From Odiellus spinosus (taxonomy: Eukaryota > Arthropoda > Arachnida > Opiliones > Phalangiidae): a DNA stretch of 64,000 bases. Each line of letters begins with the position of its first letter. Within the stretch, counting starts at the first letter, position 1. The stretch spans positions 2,108,001 to 2,172,000 of the forward strand of contig OY987232.1 of assembly GCA_963920705.1 (NCBI GenBank), given 5' to 3'. The notes below the pieces were generated by a model. It was given only the letters and a program-made list of their open reading frames with translations. It was not told where the DNA came from and ran no database searches. Below are positions 25,000 to 39,167 of the stretch, in pieces. A program made the translations under genes and the position numbers.

Positions 25000-27900
25000 A
25001 AATTTGTGAATCTATACTTGGGAAATTTGTGAATCTATACTTGGGAAATTTGAGAATCTATACTTGTGAAATTTGTGAATCTATACTTGGGAAATATGTG
25101 AATCTATACTTGGGAAATTTGTGAATCTATACATGGTAAATTTGTGAATCTATACTTGGGAAATTTGTGGATCTATACTTTGGAAATTGTTGGATCTATA
25201 CTTGAGAAATTGTTGGATCTATACTTGGGAAATTAGTGGATCTATACTTGGGAAATTTGTGAATCTATACTTGGGAAAATTGTGAATCTATACTTGGGAA
25301 ATTTGTGAATCTATACTTGGGAAATTTGTGAATCTATACTTGGGAAATTTGTGAATCTATACTTGGGAAATTTGTGAATCTATACTTGAGAAATTTGTGA
25401 ATCTAAACTTGGGAAATTGGTGGATCTATACTTGAGAAATTTGTGGATCTATACTTGGGAAATTTGTGAATTTATACTTGAGAAATTTGTGAATTTAACT
25501 TGGGAAATTGGTGGATCTATACTTGAGAAATTTGTGGATCTATACTTGGGAAATTTGTGAATCTACACTTGGGAAATATGTGAATCTATACTTGTGAAAT
25601 TTGTGAATCTATACATGGTAAATTTGTGAATCTATACTTGGGAAATTTGTGAATCTATGCTTGGGAAATTGTTGGATCTATACTTGAGAAATTGTTGGAT
25701 CTGTACTTGGGAAATTGTTGGATCTGTACTTGGGAAATTAGTGGATCTACACTTGGGAAATTTGTGAATCTATACTTGGGAAAATTGTGAATCTATACTT
25801 GGGAAATTTGTGAATCTATACTTGGGAAATTTGTGAATCTATACTCTGGAAATTTGTGAATCTATACTTGAGAAATTGGTGGATCTATACTTGAGAAATT
25901 TGTGGATCTATACTTGGGAAATTTGTGAATCTATACTTGAGAAATTTGTGAATCTAAACTTGGGAAATTGGTGAATCTATACTTGAGAAATTTGTGAATC
26001 TATACTTGGGAAATTTGAGAATCTATGCTTGGGAAATTTGTGAATCTATACTTGTGAAATTTGTGAATCTACACTTTTGAAATTTGTGAATCTATACTTG
26101 GGAAATTTGTGAATCTATGCTTGGGAAATTTGTGAATCTATACTTGGGAAATTTGTGAATCTAAATTTGGGAAATTGGTGCATCTATACTTGAGAAATTT
26201 GTGAATCTAAACTTGGGAAATTGGTGGATCTATACTTGAGAAATTTGTGGATCTATACTTGGGAAATTGGTGGATCTATACTTGGGAAATTTGTGAATCT
26301 ATAATTGGGAAATATGTGAATCTATACTTGGGAAATTTGTGAATCTATACATTGTAAATTTGTGAATCTATACTTGGGAAATTTGTGAATCTATACTTGG
26401 GAAATTTGAGAATCTATACTTGTGAAATTTGTGAATCTATACTTGGGAAATATGTGAATCTATACTTGGGAAGTTTGTGAATCTATACATGGTAAATTTG
26501 TGAATCTATACTTGGGAAATTTGTGGATCTATACTTTGGAAATTGTTGGATCTATACTTGAGAAATTGTTGGATCTATACTTGGGAAATTAGTGGATCTA
26601 TACTTGGGAAATTTGTGAATCTATACTTGGGAAAATTGTGAATCTATACTTGGGAAATTTGTGAATCTATACTTGGGAAATTTGTGAATCTATACTTGGG
26701 AAATTTGTGAATCTATACTTGGGAAATTTGTGAATCTAAACTTGGGAAATTGGTGGATCTATACTTGAGAAATTTGTGGATCTATACTTGGGAAATTTGT
26801 GAATTTATACTTGAGAAATTTGTGAATTTAACTTGGGAAATTGGTGGATCTATACTTGAGAAATTTGTGGATCTATACTTGGGAAATTTGTGAATCTACA
26901 CTTGGGAAATATGTGAATCTATACTTGTGAAATTTGTGAATCTATACATGGTAAATTTGTGAATCTATACTTGGGAAATTTGTGAATCTGTACTTGGGAA
27001 ATTTTAGAATCTATGCTTGGGAAATTGTTGGATCTATACTTGAGAAATTGTTGGATCTGTACTTGGGAAATTAGTGGATCTACACTTGGGAAATTTGTGA
27101 ATCTATACTTGGGAAAATTGTGAATCTATACTTGGGAAATTTGTGAATCTATACTTGGGAAATTTGTGAATCTATACTCTGGAAATTTGTGAATCTATAC
27201 TTGAGAAATTGGTGGATCTATACTTGAGAAATTTGTGGATCTATACTTGGGAAATTTGTGAATCTATACTTGAGAAATTTGTGAATCTAAACTTGGGAAA
27301 TTGGTGAATCTATACTTGAGAAATTTGTGAATCTATACTTGGGAAATTTGTGAATCTATGCTTGGGAAATTTGTGAATCTATACTTGGGAAATTTGTGAA
27401 TCTAAATTTGGGAAATTGGTGCATCTATACTTGAGAAATTTGTGAATCTAAACTTGGGAAATTGGTGGATCTATACTTGAGAAATTTGTGGATCTATACT
27501 TGGGAAATTGGTGGATCTATACTTGGGAAATTTGTGAATCTATAAATGGGAAATATGTGAATCTATACTTGGGAAATTTGTGAATCTATACATTGTAAAT
27601 TTGTGAATCTATACTTGGGAAATTTGTGAATCTATACTTGGGAAATTTGAGAATCTATACTTGTGAAATTTGTGAATCTATACTTGGGAAATATGTGAAT
27701 CTATACTTGGGAAATTTGTGAATCTATACATGGTAAATTTGTGAATCTATACTTGGGAAATTTGTGGATCTATACTTGGGAAATTGTTGGATCTATACTT
27801 GAGAAATTGTTGGATCTATACTTGGGAAATTAGTGGATCTATACTTGGGAAATTTGTGAATCTATACTTGGGAAAATTGTGAATCTATACCTGGGAAATT

Positions 27901-28889
27901 TGTGAATCTATACTTGGGAAATTTGTGAATCTATGCTTGGGAAATTTGTGAATCTATACTTGGGAAATTTGTGAATCTAAATTTGGGAAATTGGTGCATC
28001 TATACTTGAGAAATTTGTGAATCTAAACTTGGGAAATTGGTGGATCTATACTTGAGAAATTTGTGGATCTATACTTGGGAAATTGGTGGATCTATACTTG
28101 GGAAATTTGTGAATCTATAAATGGGAAATATGTGAATCTATACTTGGGAAATTTGTGAATCTATACATTGTAAATTTGTGAATCTATACTTGGGAAATTT
28201 GTGAATCTATACTTGGGAAATTTGAGAATCTATACTTGTGAAATTTGTGAATCTATACTTGGGAAATATGTGAATCTATACTTGGGAAATTTGTGAATCT
28301 ATACATGGTAAATTTGTGAATCTATACTTGGGAAATTTGTGGATCTATACTTGGGAAATTTGTGGATCTATACTTGGGAAATTGTTGGATCTATACTTGA
28401 GAAATTGTTGGATCTATACTTGGGAAATTAGTGGATCTATACTTGGGAAATTTGTGAATCTATACTTGGGAAAATTGTGAATCTATACTTGGGAAATTTG
28501 TGAATCTATACTTGGGAAATTTGTGAATCTATACTTGAGAAATTTGTGAATCTAAACTTGGGAAATTGGTGGATCTATACTTGAGAAATTTGTGGATCTA
28601 TACTTGGGAAATTTGTGAATTTATACTTGAGAAATTTGTGAATTTAACTTGGGAAATTGGTGGATCTATACTTGAGAAATTTGTGGATCTATACTTGTGA
28701 AATTTGTGAATCTATACTTGGGAAATATGTGAATCTATACTTGGGAAATTTGTGAATCTATACATGGTAAATTTGAGAATCTATACTTGGGAAATTTGTG
28801 AATCTATACTTGGGAAATTTGTGAATCTATACTTGGGAAATTTGTGAATCTATACTTGGGAAATTTGTGAATCTATACTTGGGAAATTT

Positions 28890-29189
28890 TTGAATCTAAA
28901 CTTGGGAAATTGGTGGATCTATACTTGGGAAATTGGTGGATCTATACTTGGGAAATTGGTGGATCTATACTTGGGAAATTTCTGGATCTATACTTGGGAA
29001 ATTGGTGGATCTATACTTGGGAAATTGGTGGATCTATACTTGGGAAATTGTTGGATCTATATTTGGGAAATTGGTGGATCTATACTTGGGAAATTTGTGA
29101 ATCTATACTTGGGAAATTGGTGGATCTATACTTGGGAAATTGTTGGATCTATACTTGAGAAATTGTTGGATCTATACTTGGGAAATTAG
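28890..29189 (+). repeat. GGTGG-rich monomer run (stop-free)
   Basis: About 13 consecutive monomers, mostly carrying GGTGGATC, with TCTGGATC and GTTGGATC variants. Replacing TGTGAATC removes the TGA, so plus frames stay open with a 23-residue periodic peptide containing WWIYTWEI and LVDLYLGN. Two frames give the same repeat peptide at once, so this is sequence periodicity and not a gene. A copy lies at 36340-36639. Confidence 0.85.
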
Positions 29190-29993
29190 TGGATCTATAC
29201 TTGGGAAAATTGTGAATCTATACTTGGTAAATCTGTGAATCTATACTTGGGAAATTTGTGAATCTATACTTGGGAAATTTGTGAATCTATACTTGGGAAA
29301 TTTGTGAATCTGTACTTGGGAAATTTGTGAATCTATACTTGAGAAATTTGTGAATCTAAACTTGGGAAATTGGTGGATCTATGCTTGGGAAATTGGTGGA
29401 TCTATACTCGGGAAATTTGTGAATCTATACTTGGGAAATATGTGATTCTATACTTGGGAAATTTGTGAATCTAAACTTGGGAAATTGGTGGATCTATACT
29501 TGGGAAATTGGTGGATCTATACTTGGGAAATTGGTGGATCTATACTTGGGAAATTGGTGGATCTATACTTGGGAAATTTCTGGATCTATACTTGGGAAAT
29601 TGGTGAATCTGTACTTGGGAAATTTGTGAATCTAAACTTGGGAAATTTGTGGATCTATACTTGGGAAATTGTTGGATCTATATTTGGGAAATTGGTGGAT
29701 CAATACTTGGGAAATTTGTGAATCTATACTTGGGAAATTTGTGAAACTATACTTGGGAAATTTGAGATTCTATACTTGTGAAATTTGTGAATCTATACTT
29801 GGGAAATATGTGAATCTATACTTGGGAAATTTGTGAATCTATACATGGTAAATTTGAGAATCTATACTTGGGAAATTTGTGAATCTATACTTGGGAAATT
29901 TGTGAATCTATACTTGGGAAATTTGTGAATCTAAACTTGGGAAATTTGTGAATCTATACTTGGGAAATTTGTGATTCTATACTTGGGAAATTT

Positions 29994-30411
29994 GTGAATC
30001 TAAACTTGGGAAATTGGTGGATCTATACTTGGGAAATTGGTGGATCTATACTTGGGAAATTGGTGGATCTATACTTGGGAAATTGGTGGATCTATACTTG
30101 GGAAATTGGTGGATCTATACTTGGGAAATTGGTGGATCTATACTTGGGAAATTTCTGGATCTATACTTGGGAAATTGGTGGATCTATACTTGGGAAATTG
30201 GTGGATCTATATTTGGGAAATTGGTGGATCTATACTTGGGAAATTTGTGAATCTATACTTGGGAAATTGGTGGATCTATACTTGGGAAATTGGTGGATCT
30301 ATACTTGGGAAATTGTTGGATCTATACTTGAGAAATTGTTGGATCTATACTTGGGAAATTAGTGGATCTATACTTGGGAAAATTGTGAATCTATACTTGG
30401 TAAATATGTGA
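29994..30411 (+). repeat. GGTGG-rich monomer run, three frames open
   Basis: Array segment of GGTGGATC monomers in which all three plus frames remain open over overlapping stretches (29994-30362, 30014-30250, 30037-30411). All three encode the same 23-residue period. The run resembles 28890-29189 shifted by 1104 bp (48 monomers) and has extra GGTGG monomers. It is copied at 37444-37861. There are no start context, codon-bias or domain signals of a protein gene. Confidence 0.85.
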
Positions 30412-31711
30412 ATCTATACTTGGGAAATTTGTGAATCTATACTTGGGAAATTTGTGAATCTATACTTGGGAAATTTGTGAATCTATACTTGGGAAATTTG
30501 TGAATCTATACTTGAGAAATTTGTGAATCTAAACTTGGGAAATTGGTGGATCTATGCTTGGGAAATTGGTGGATCTATACTCGGGAAATTTGTGAATCTA
30601 TACTTGGGAAATATGTGATTCTATACTTGGGAAATTTGTGAATCTAAACTTGGGAAATTGGTGGATCTATACTTGGGAAATTGGTGGATCTATACTTGGG
30701 AAATTGGTGGATCTATACTTGGGAAATTGGTGGATCTATACTTGGGAAATTTCTGGATCTATACTTGGGAAATTGGTGGATCTATACTTGGGAAATTTGT
30801 GAATCTGTACTTGGGAAATTTGTGAATCTAAACTTGGGAAATTTGTGGATCTATACTTGGGAAATTGTTGGATCTATATTTGGGAAATTGGTGGATCAAT
30901 ACTTGGGAAATTTGTGAATCTATACTTGGGAAATTTGTGAAACTATACTTGGGAAATTTGAGATTCTATACTTGTGAAATTTGTGAATCTATACTTGGGA
31001 AATATGTGAATCTATACTTGGGAAATTTGTGAATCTATACATGGTAAATTTGAGAATCTATACTTGGGAAATTTGTGAATCTATACTTGGGAAATTTGTG
31101 AATCTATACTTGGGAAATTTGTGAATCTAAACTTGGGAAATTTGTGAATCTATACTTGGGAAATTTGTGATTCTATACTTGGGAAATTTGTGAATCTAAA
31201 CTTGGGAAATTGGTGGATCTATACTTGGGAAATTGGTGGATCTATACTTGGGAAATTGGTGGATCTATACTTGGGAAATTGTTGGATCTATATTTGGGAA
31301 ATTGGTGGATCAATACTTGGGAAATTTGTGAATCTATACTTGGGAAATTGGTGGATCTATACTTGAGAAATTGGTGGATCTATACTTGGGAAATTGTTGG
31401 ATCTATACTTGAGAAATTGTTGGATCTATACTTGGGAAATTAGTGGATCTATACTTGGGAAAATTGTGAATCTATACATGGTAAATTTGTGAATCTATAC
31501 TTGGGAAATTTGTGAATCTATACTTGGGAAATTTGAGAATCTATACTTGGGAAATTTGTGAATCTATACTTGTGAAATTTGTGAATCTACACTTGGGAAA
31601 TTTGTGAATCTATACTTGGGAAATTTGTGAATCTATACTTGGGAAATTTGAGAATCTATACTTGGGAAATTTGTGAATGTATACTTGGGAAATTTGTGAA
31701 TCTAAACTTGG

Positions 31712-34700
31712 GAAATTGGTGGATCTATACTTGGGAAATTTGTGAATCTATAATTGGGAAATATGTGAATCTATACTTGAGAAATTTGTGAATCTATACA
31801 TTGTAAATTTGTGAATCTATACTTGGGAAATTTGTGAATCTAAACTTGGGAAATTGGTGGATCTATACTTGAGAAATTGTTGGATCTGTACTTGGGAAAT
31901 TAGTGGATCTACACTTGGGAAATTTGTGAATCTATACTTGGGAAAATTGTGAATCTATACTTGGGAAATTTGTGAATCTATACCGGGGAAATTTGTGAAT
32001 CTATACTTGGGAAATTTGTGAATCTATACTCTGGAAATTTGTGAATCTATACTTGAGAAATTGGTGGATCTATACTTGAGAAATTTGTGGATCTATACTT
32101 GGGAAATTTGTGAATCTATACTTGAGAAATTTGTGAATCTAAACTTGGGAAATTGGTGAATCTATACTTGAGAAATTTGTGAATCTATACTTGGGAAATT
32201 TGAGAATCTATGCTTGGGAAATTTGTGAATCTATACTTGTGAAATTTGTGAATCTACACTTTTGAAATTTGTGAATCTATACTTGGGAAATTTGTGAATC
32301 TATACTTGGGAAATTTGTGAATCTAAATTTGGGAAATTGGTCCATCTATACTTGGGAAATTTGTTAATCTATACTTGAGAAATTTAAGAATCTAAACTTG
32401 GGAAATTGGTGGATCTATACTTGAGAAATTTGTGGATCTATACTTGAGAAATTGGTGGATCTATACTTGGGGAATTTGTGAATCTATAATTGGGAAATAT
32501 GTGAATCTATACTTGGGAAATTTGTGAATCTATACATTGTAAATTTGTGAATCTATACTTGGGAAATTTGTGAATCTATACTTGGGAAATTTGAGAATCT
32601 ATACTTGTGAAATTTGTGAATCTATACTTGGGAAATATGTGAATCTATACTTGGGAAATTTGTGAATCTATACATGGTAAATTTGTGAATCTATACTTGG
32701 GAAATTTGTGGATCTATACTTTGGAAATTGTTGGATCTATACTTGAGAAATTGTTGGATCTATACTTGGGAAATTAGTGGATCTATACTTGGGAAATTTG
32801 TGAATCTATACTTGGGAAAATTGTGAATCTATACTTGGGAAATTTGTGAATCTATACTTGGGAAATTTGTGAATCTATACTTGGGAAATTTGTGAATCTA
32901 TACTTGGGAAATTTGTGAATCTATACTTGAGAAATTTGTGAATCTAAACTTGGGAAATTGGTGGATCTATACTTGAGAAATTTGTGGATCTATACTTGGG
33001 AAATTTGTGAATTTATACTTGAGAAATTTGTGAATTTAACTTGGGAAATTGGTGGATCTATACTTGAGAAATTTGTGGATCTATACTTGGGAAATTTGTG
33101 AATCTACACTTGGGAAATATGTGAATCTATACTTGTGAAATTTGTGAATCTATACATGGTAAATTTGTGAATCTATACTTGGGAAATTTGTGAATCTATG
33201 CTTGGGAAATTGTTGGATCTATACTTGAGAAATTGTTGGATCTGTACTTGGGAAATTGTTGGATCTGTACTTGGGAAATTAGTGGATCTACACTTGGGAA
33301 ATTTGTGAATCTATACTTGGGAAAATTGTGAATCTATACTTGGGAAATTTGTGAATCTATACTTGGGAAATTTGTGAATCTATACTCTGGAAATTTGTGA
33401 ATCTATACTTGAGAAATTGGTGGATCTATACTTGAGAAATTTGTGGATCTATACTTGGGAAATTTGTGAATCTATACTTGAGAAATTTGTGAATCTAAAC
33501 TTGGGAAATTGGTGAATCTATACTTGAGAAATTTGTGAATCTATACTTGGGAAATTTGAGAATCTATGCTTGGGAAATTTGTGAATCTATACTTGTGAAA
33601 TTTGTGAATCTACACTTTTGAAATTTGTGAATCTATACTTGGGAAATTTGTGAATCTATGCTTGGGAAATTTGTGAATCTATACTTGGGAAATTTGTGAA
33701 TCTAAATTTGGGAAATTGGTGCATCTATACTTGAGAAATTTGTGAATCTAAACTTGGGAAATTGGTGGATCTATACTTGAGAAATTTGTGGATCTATACT
33801 TGGGAAATTGGTGGATCTATACTTGGGAAATTTGTGAATCTATAATTGGGAAATATGTGAATCTATACTTGGGAAATTTGTGAATCTATACATTGTAAAT
33901 TTGTGAATCTATACTTGGGAAATTTGTGAATCTATACTTGGGAAATTTGAGAATCTATACTTGTGAAATTTGTGAATCTATACTTGGGAAATATGTGAAT
34001 CTATACTTGGGAAGTTTGTGAATCTATACATGGTAAATTTGTGAATCTATACTTGGGAAATTTGTGGATCTATACTTTGGAAATTGTTGGATCTATACTT
34101 GAGAAATTGTTGGATCTATACTTGGGAAATTAGTGGATCTATACTTGGGAAATTTGTGAATCTATACTTGGGAAAATTGTGAATCTATACTTGGGAAATT
34201 TGTGAATCTATACTTGGGAAATTTGTGAATCTATACTTGGGAAATTTGTGAATCTATACTTGGGAAATTTGTGAATCTAAACTTGGGAAATTGGTGGATC
34301 TATACTTGAGAAATTTGTGGATCTATACTTGGGAAATTTGTGAATTTATACTTGAGAAATTTGTGAATTTAACTTGGGAAATTGGTGGATCTATACTTGA
34401 GAAATTTGTGGATCTATACTTGGGAAATTTGTGAATCTACACTTGGGAAATATGTGAATCTATACTTGTGAAATTTGTGAATCTATACATGGTAAATTTG
34501 TGAATCTATACTTGGGAAATTTGTGAATCTGTACTTGGGAAATTTTAGAATCTATGCTTGGGAAATTGTTGGATCTATACTTGAGAAATTGTTGGATCTG
34601 TACTTGGGAAATTAGTGGATCTACACTTGGGAAATTTGTGAATCTATACTTGGGAAAATTGTGAATCTATACTTGGGAAATTTGTGAATCTATACTTGGG

Positions 34701-37700
34701 AAATTTGTGAATCTATACTCTGGAAATTTGTGAATCTATACTTGAGAAATTGGTGGATCTATACTTGAGAAATTTGTGGATCTATACTTGGGAAATTTGT
34801 GAATCTATACTTGAGAAATTTGTGAATCTAAACTTGGGAAATTGGTGAATCTATACTTGAGAAATTTGTGAATCTATACTTGGGAAATTTGTGAATCTAT
34901 GCTTGGGAAATTTGTGAATCTATACTTGGGAAATTTGTGAATCTAAATTTGGGAAATTGGTGCATCTATACTTGAGAAATTTGTGAATCTAAACTTGGGA
35001 AATTGGTGGATCTATACTTGAGAAATTTGTGGATCTATACTTGGGAAATTGGTGGATCTATACTTGGGAAATTTGTGAATCTATAAATGGGAAATATGTG
35101 AATCTATACTTGGGAAATTTGTGAATCTATACATTGTAAATTTGTGAATCTATACTTGGGAAATTTGTGAATCTATACTTGGGAAATTTGAGAATCTATA
35201 CTTGTGAAATTTGTGAATCTATACTTGGGAAATATGTGAATCTATACTTGGGAAATTTGTGAATCTATACATGGTAAATTTGTGAATCTATACTTGGGAA
35301 ATTTGTGGATCTATACTTGGGAAATTGTTGGATCTATACTTGAGAAATTGTTGGATCTATACTTGGGAAATTAGTGGATCTATACTTGGGAAATTTGTGA
35401 ATCTATACTTGGGAAAATTGTGAATCTATACCTGGGAAATTTGTGAATCTATACTTGGGAAATTTGTGAATCTATGCTTGGGAAATTTGTGAATCTATAC
35501 TTGGGAAATTTGTGAATCTAAATTTGGGAAATTGGTGCATCTATACTTGAGAAATTTGTGAATCTAAACTTGGGAAATTGGTGGATCTATACTTGAGAAA
35601 TTTGTGGATCTATACTTGGGAAATTGGTGGATCTATACTTGGGAAATTTGTGAATCTATAAATGGGAAATATGTGAATCTATACTTGGGAAATTTGTGAA
35701 TCTATACATTGTAAATTTGTGAATCTATACTTGGGAAATTTGTGAATCTATACTTGGGAAATTTGAGAATCTATACTTGTGAAATTTGTGAATCTATACT
35801 TGGGAAATATGTGAATCTATACTTGGGAAATTTGTGAATCTATACATGGTAAATTTGTGAATCTATACTTGGGAAATTTGTGGATCTATACTTGGGAAAT
35901 TTGTGGATCTATACTTGGGAAATTGTTGGATCTATACTTGAGAAATTGTTGGATCTATACTTGGGAAATTAGTGGATCTATACTTGGGAAATTTGTGAAT
36001 CTATACTTGGGAAAATTGTGAATCTATACTTGGGAAATTTGTGAATCTATACTTGGGAAATTTGTGAATCTATACTTGAGAAATTTGTGAATCTAAACTT
36101 GGGAAATTGGTGGATCTATACTTGAGAAATTTGTGGATCTATACTTGTGAAATTTGTGAATCTATACTTGGGAAATATGTGAATCTATACTTGGGAAATT
36201 TGTGAATCTATACATGGTAAATTTGAGAATCTATACTTGGGAAATTTGTGAATCTATACTTGGGAAATTTGTGAATCTATACTTGGGAAATTTGTGAATC
36301 TATACTTGGGAAATTTGTGAATCTATACTTGGGAAATTTTTGAATCTAAACTTGGGAAATTGGTGGATCTATACTTGGGAAATTGGTGGATCTATACTTG
36401 GGAAATTGGTGGATCTATACTTGGGAAATTTCTGGATCTATACTTGGGAAATTGGTGGATCTATACTTGGGAAATTGGTGGATCTATACTTGGGAAATTG
36501 TTGGATCTATATTTGGGAAATTGGTGGATCTATACTTGGGAAATTTGTGAATCTATACTTGGGAAATTGGTGGATCTATACTTGGGAAATTGTTGGATCT
36601 ATACTTGAGAAATTGTTGGATCTATACTTGGGAAATTAGTGGATCTATACTTGGGAAAATTGTGAATCTATACTTGGTAAATCTGTGAATCTATACTTGG
36701 GAAATTTGTGAATCTATACTTGGGAAATTTGTGAATCTATACTTGGGAAATTTGTGAATCTGTACTTGGGAAATTTGTGAATCTATACTTGAGAAATTTG
36801 TGAATCTAAACTTGGGAAATTGGTGGATCTATGCTTGGGAAATTGGTGGATCTATACTCGGGAAATTTGTGAATCTATACTTGGGAAATATGTGATTCTA
36901 TACTTGGGAAATTTGTGAATCTAAACTTGGGAAATTGGTGGATCTATACTTGGGAAATTGGTGGATCTATACTTGGGAAATTGGTGGATCTATACTTGGG
37001 AAATTGGTGGATCTATACTTGGGAAATTTCTGGATCTATACTTGGGAAATTGGTGAATCTGTACTTGGGAAATTTGTGAATCTAAACTTGGGAAATTTGT
37101 GGATCTATACTTGGGAAATTGTTGGATCTATATTTGGGAAATTGGTGGATCAATACTTGGGAAATTTGTGAATCTATACTTGGGAAATTTGTGAAACTAT
37201 ACTTGGGAAATTTGAGATTCTATACTTGTGAAATTTGTGAATCTATACTTGGGAAATATGTGAATCTATACTTGGGAAATTTGTGAATCTATACATGGTA
37301 AATTTGAGAATCTATACTTGGGAAATTTGTGAATCTATACTTGGGAAATTTGTGAATCTATACTTGGGAAATTTGTGAATCTAAACTTGGGAAATTTGTG
37401 AATCTATACTTGGGAAATTTGTGATTCTATACTTGGGAAATTTGTGAATCTAAACTTGGGAAATTGGTGGATCTATACTTGGGAAATTGGTGGATCTATA
37501 CTTGGGAAATTGGTGGATCTATACTTGGGAAATTGGTGGATCTATACTTGGGAAATTGGTGGATCTATACTTGGGAAATTGGTGGATCTATACTTGGGAA
37601 ATTTCTGGATCTATACTTGGGAAATTGGTGGATCTATACTTGGGAAATTGGTGGATCTATATTTGGGAAATTGGTGGATCTATACTTGGGAAATTTGTGA

Positions 37701-39167
37701 ATCTATACTTGGGAAATTGGTGGATCTATACTTGGGAAATTGGTGGATCTATACTTGGGAAATTGTTGGATCTATACTTGAGAAATTGTTGGATCTATAC
37801 TTGGGAAATTAGTGGATCTATACTTGGGAAAATTGTGAATCTATACTTGGTAAATATGTGAATCTATACTTGGGAAATTTGTGAATCTATACTTGGGAAA
37901 TTTGTGAATCTATACTTGGGAAATTTGTGAATCTATACTTGGGAAATTTGTGAATCTATACTTGAGAAATTTGTGAATCTAAACTTGGGAAATTGGTGGA
38001 TCTATGCTTGGGAAATTGGTGGATCTATACTCGGGAAATTTGTGAATCTATACTTGGGAAATATGTGATTCTATACTTGGGAAATTTGTGAATCTAAACT
38101 TGGGAAATTGGTGGATCTATACTTGGGAAATTGGTGGATCTATACTTGGGAAATTGGTGGATCTATACTTGGGAAATTGGTGGATCTATACTTGGGAAAT
38201 TTCTGGATCTATACTTGGGAAATTGGTGGATCTATACTTGGGAAATTTGTGAATCTGTACTTGGGAAATTTGTGAATCTAAACTTGGGAAATTTGTGGAT
38301 CTATACTTGGGAAATTGTTGGATCTATATTTGGGAAATTGGTGGATCAATACTTGGGAAATTTGTGAATCTATACTTGGGAAATTTGTGAAACTATACTT
38401 GGGAAATTTGAGATTCTATACTTGTGAAATTTGTGAATCTATACTTGGGAAATATGTGAATCTATACTTGGGAAATTTGTGAATCTATACATGGTAAATT
38501 TGAGAATCTATACTTGGGAAATTTGTGAATCTATACTTGGGAAATTTGTGAATCTATACTTGGGAAATTTGTGAATCTAAACTTGGGAAATTTGTGAATC
38601 TATACTTGGGAAATTTGTGATTCTATACTTGGGAAATTTGTGAATCTAAACTTGGGAAATTGGTGGATCTATACTTGGGAAATTGGTGGATCTATACTTG
38701 GGAAATTGGTGGATCTATACTTGGGAAATTGTTGGATCTATATTTGGGAAATTGGTGGATCAATACTTGGGAAATTTGTGAATCTATACTTGGGAAATTG
38801 GTGGATCTATACTTGAGAAATTGGTGGATCTATACTTGGGAAATTGTTGGATCTATACTTGAGAAATTGTTGGATCTATACTTGGGAAATTAGTGGATCT
38901 ATACTTGGGAAAATTGTGAATCTATACATGGTAAATTTGTGAATCTATACTTGGGAAATTTGTGAATCTATACTTGGGAAATTTGAGAATCTATACTTGG
39001 GAAATTTGTGAATCTATACTTGTGAAATTTGTGAATCTACACTTGGGAAATTTGTGAATCTATACTTGGGAAATTTGTGAATCTATACTTGGGAAATTTG
39101 AGAATCTATACTTGGGAAATTTGTGAATGTATACTTGGGAAATTTGTGAATCTAAACTTGGGAAATT
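31712..39167 (+). repeat. 7.5-kb segmental duplication, copy 2
   Basis: Second copy of 24171-31711, directly adjacent in the same orientation. It matches to 39167, where GGTGG in copy 1 becomes TGTGG here. Near 36140 this copy lacks 91 bp present at about 28595-28685 in copy 1 (four monomers, one of them a 22-mer with GAATTTAAC). After that point the offset drops from 7541 to 7450. The GGTGG-rich frames that follow translate identically in both copies, so divergence is very low. Confidence 0.9.

Larger units (their letters stand above)
24171..31711 (+). repeat. 7.5-kb segmental duplication, copy 1
   Basis: First copy (7541 bp, 328 monomers less three bases for three 22-mers) of a large higher-order unit repeated directly downstream. 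Shared rare markers at offset 7541 include ATAATTGGG (24210/31751), ACCGGGG (24441/31982), GAATTTAAC (25491/33032) and CTGGGAAAT (27891/35432). It joins region-1 cassettes (24.2-28.7 kb) to a block rich in GGTGGATC monomers (28.9-31.7 kb). Confidence 0.9.

Noticed and set aside
29400..29420. CENP-B box in the ACTCGGG monomers
   Set aside because: The CGGG half fits with an A at the right spacing, but the required TTCG half is absent (GGAT stands there).
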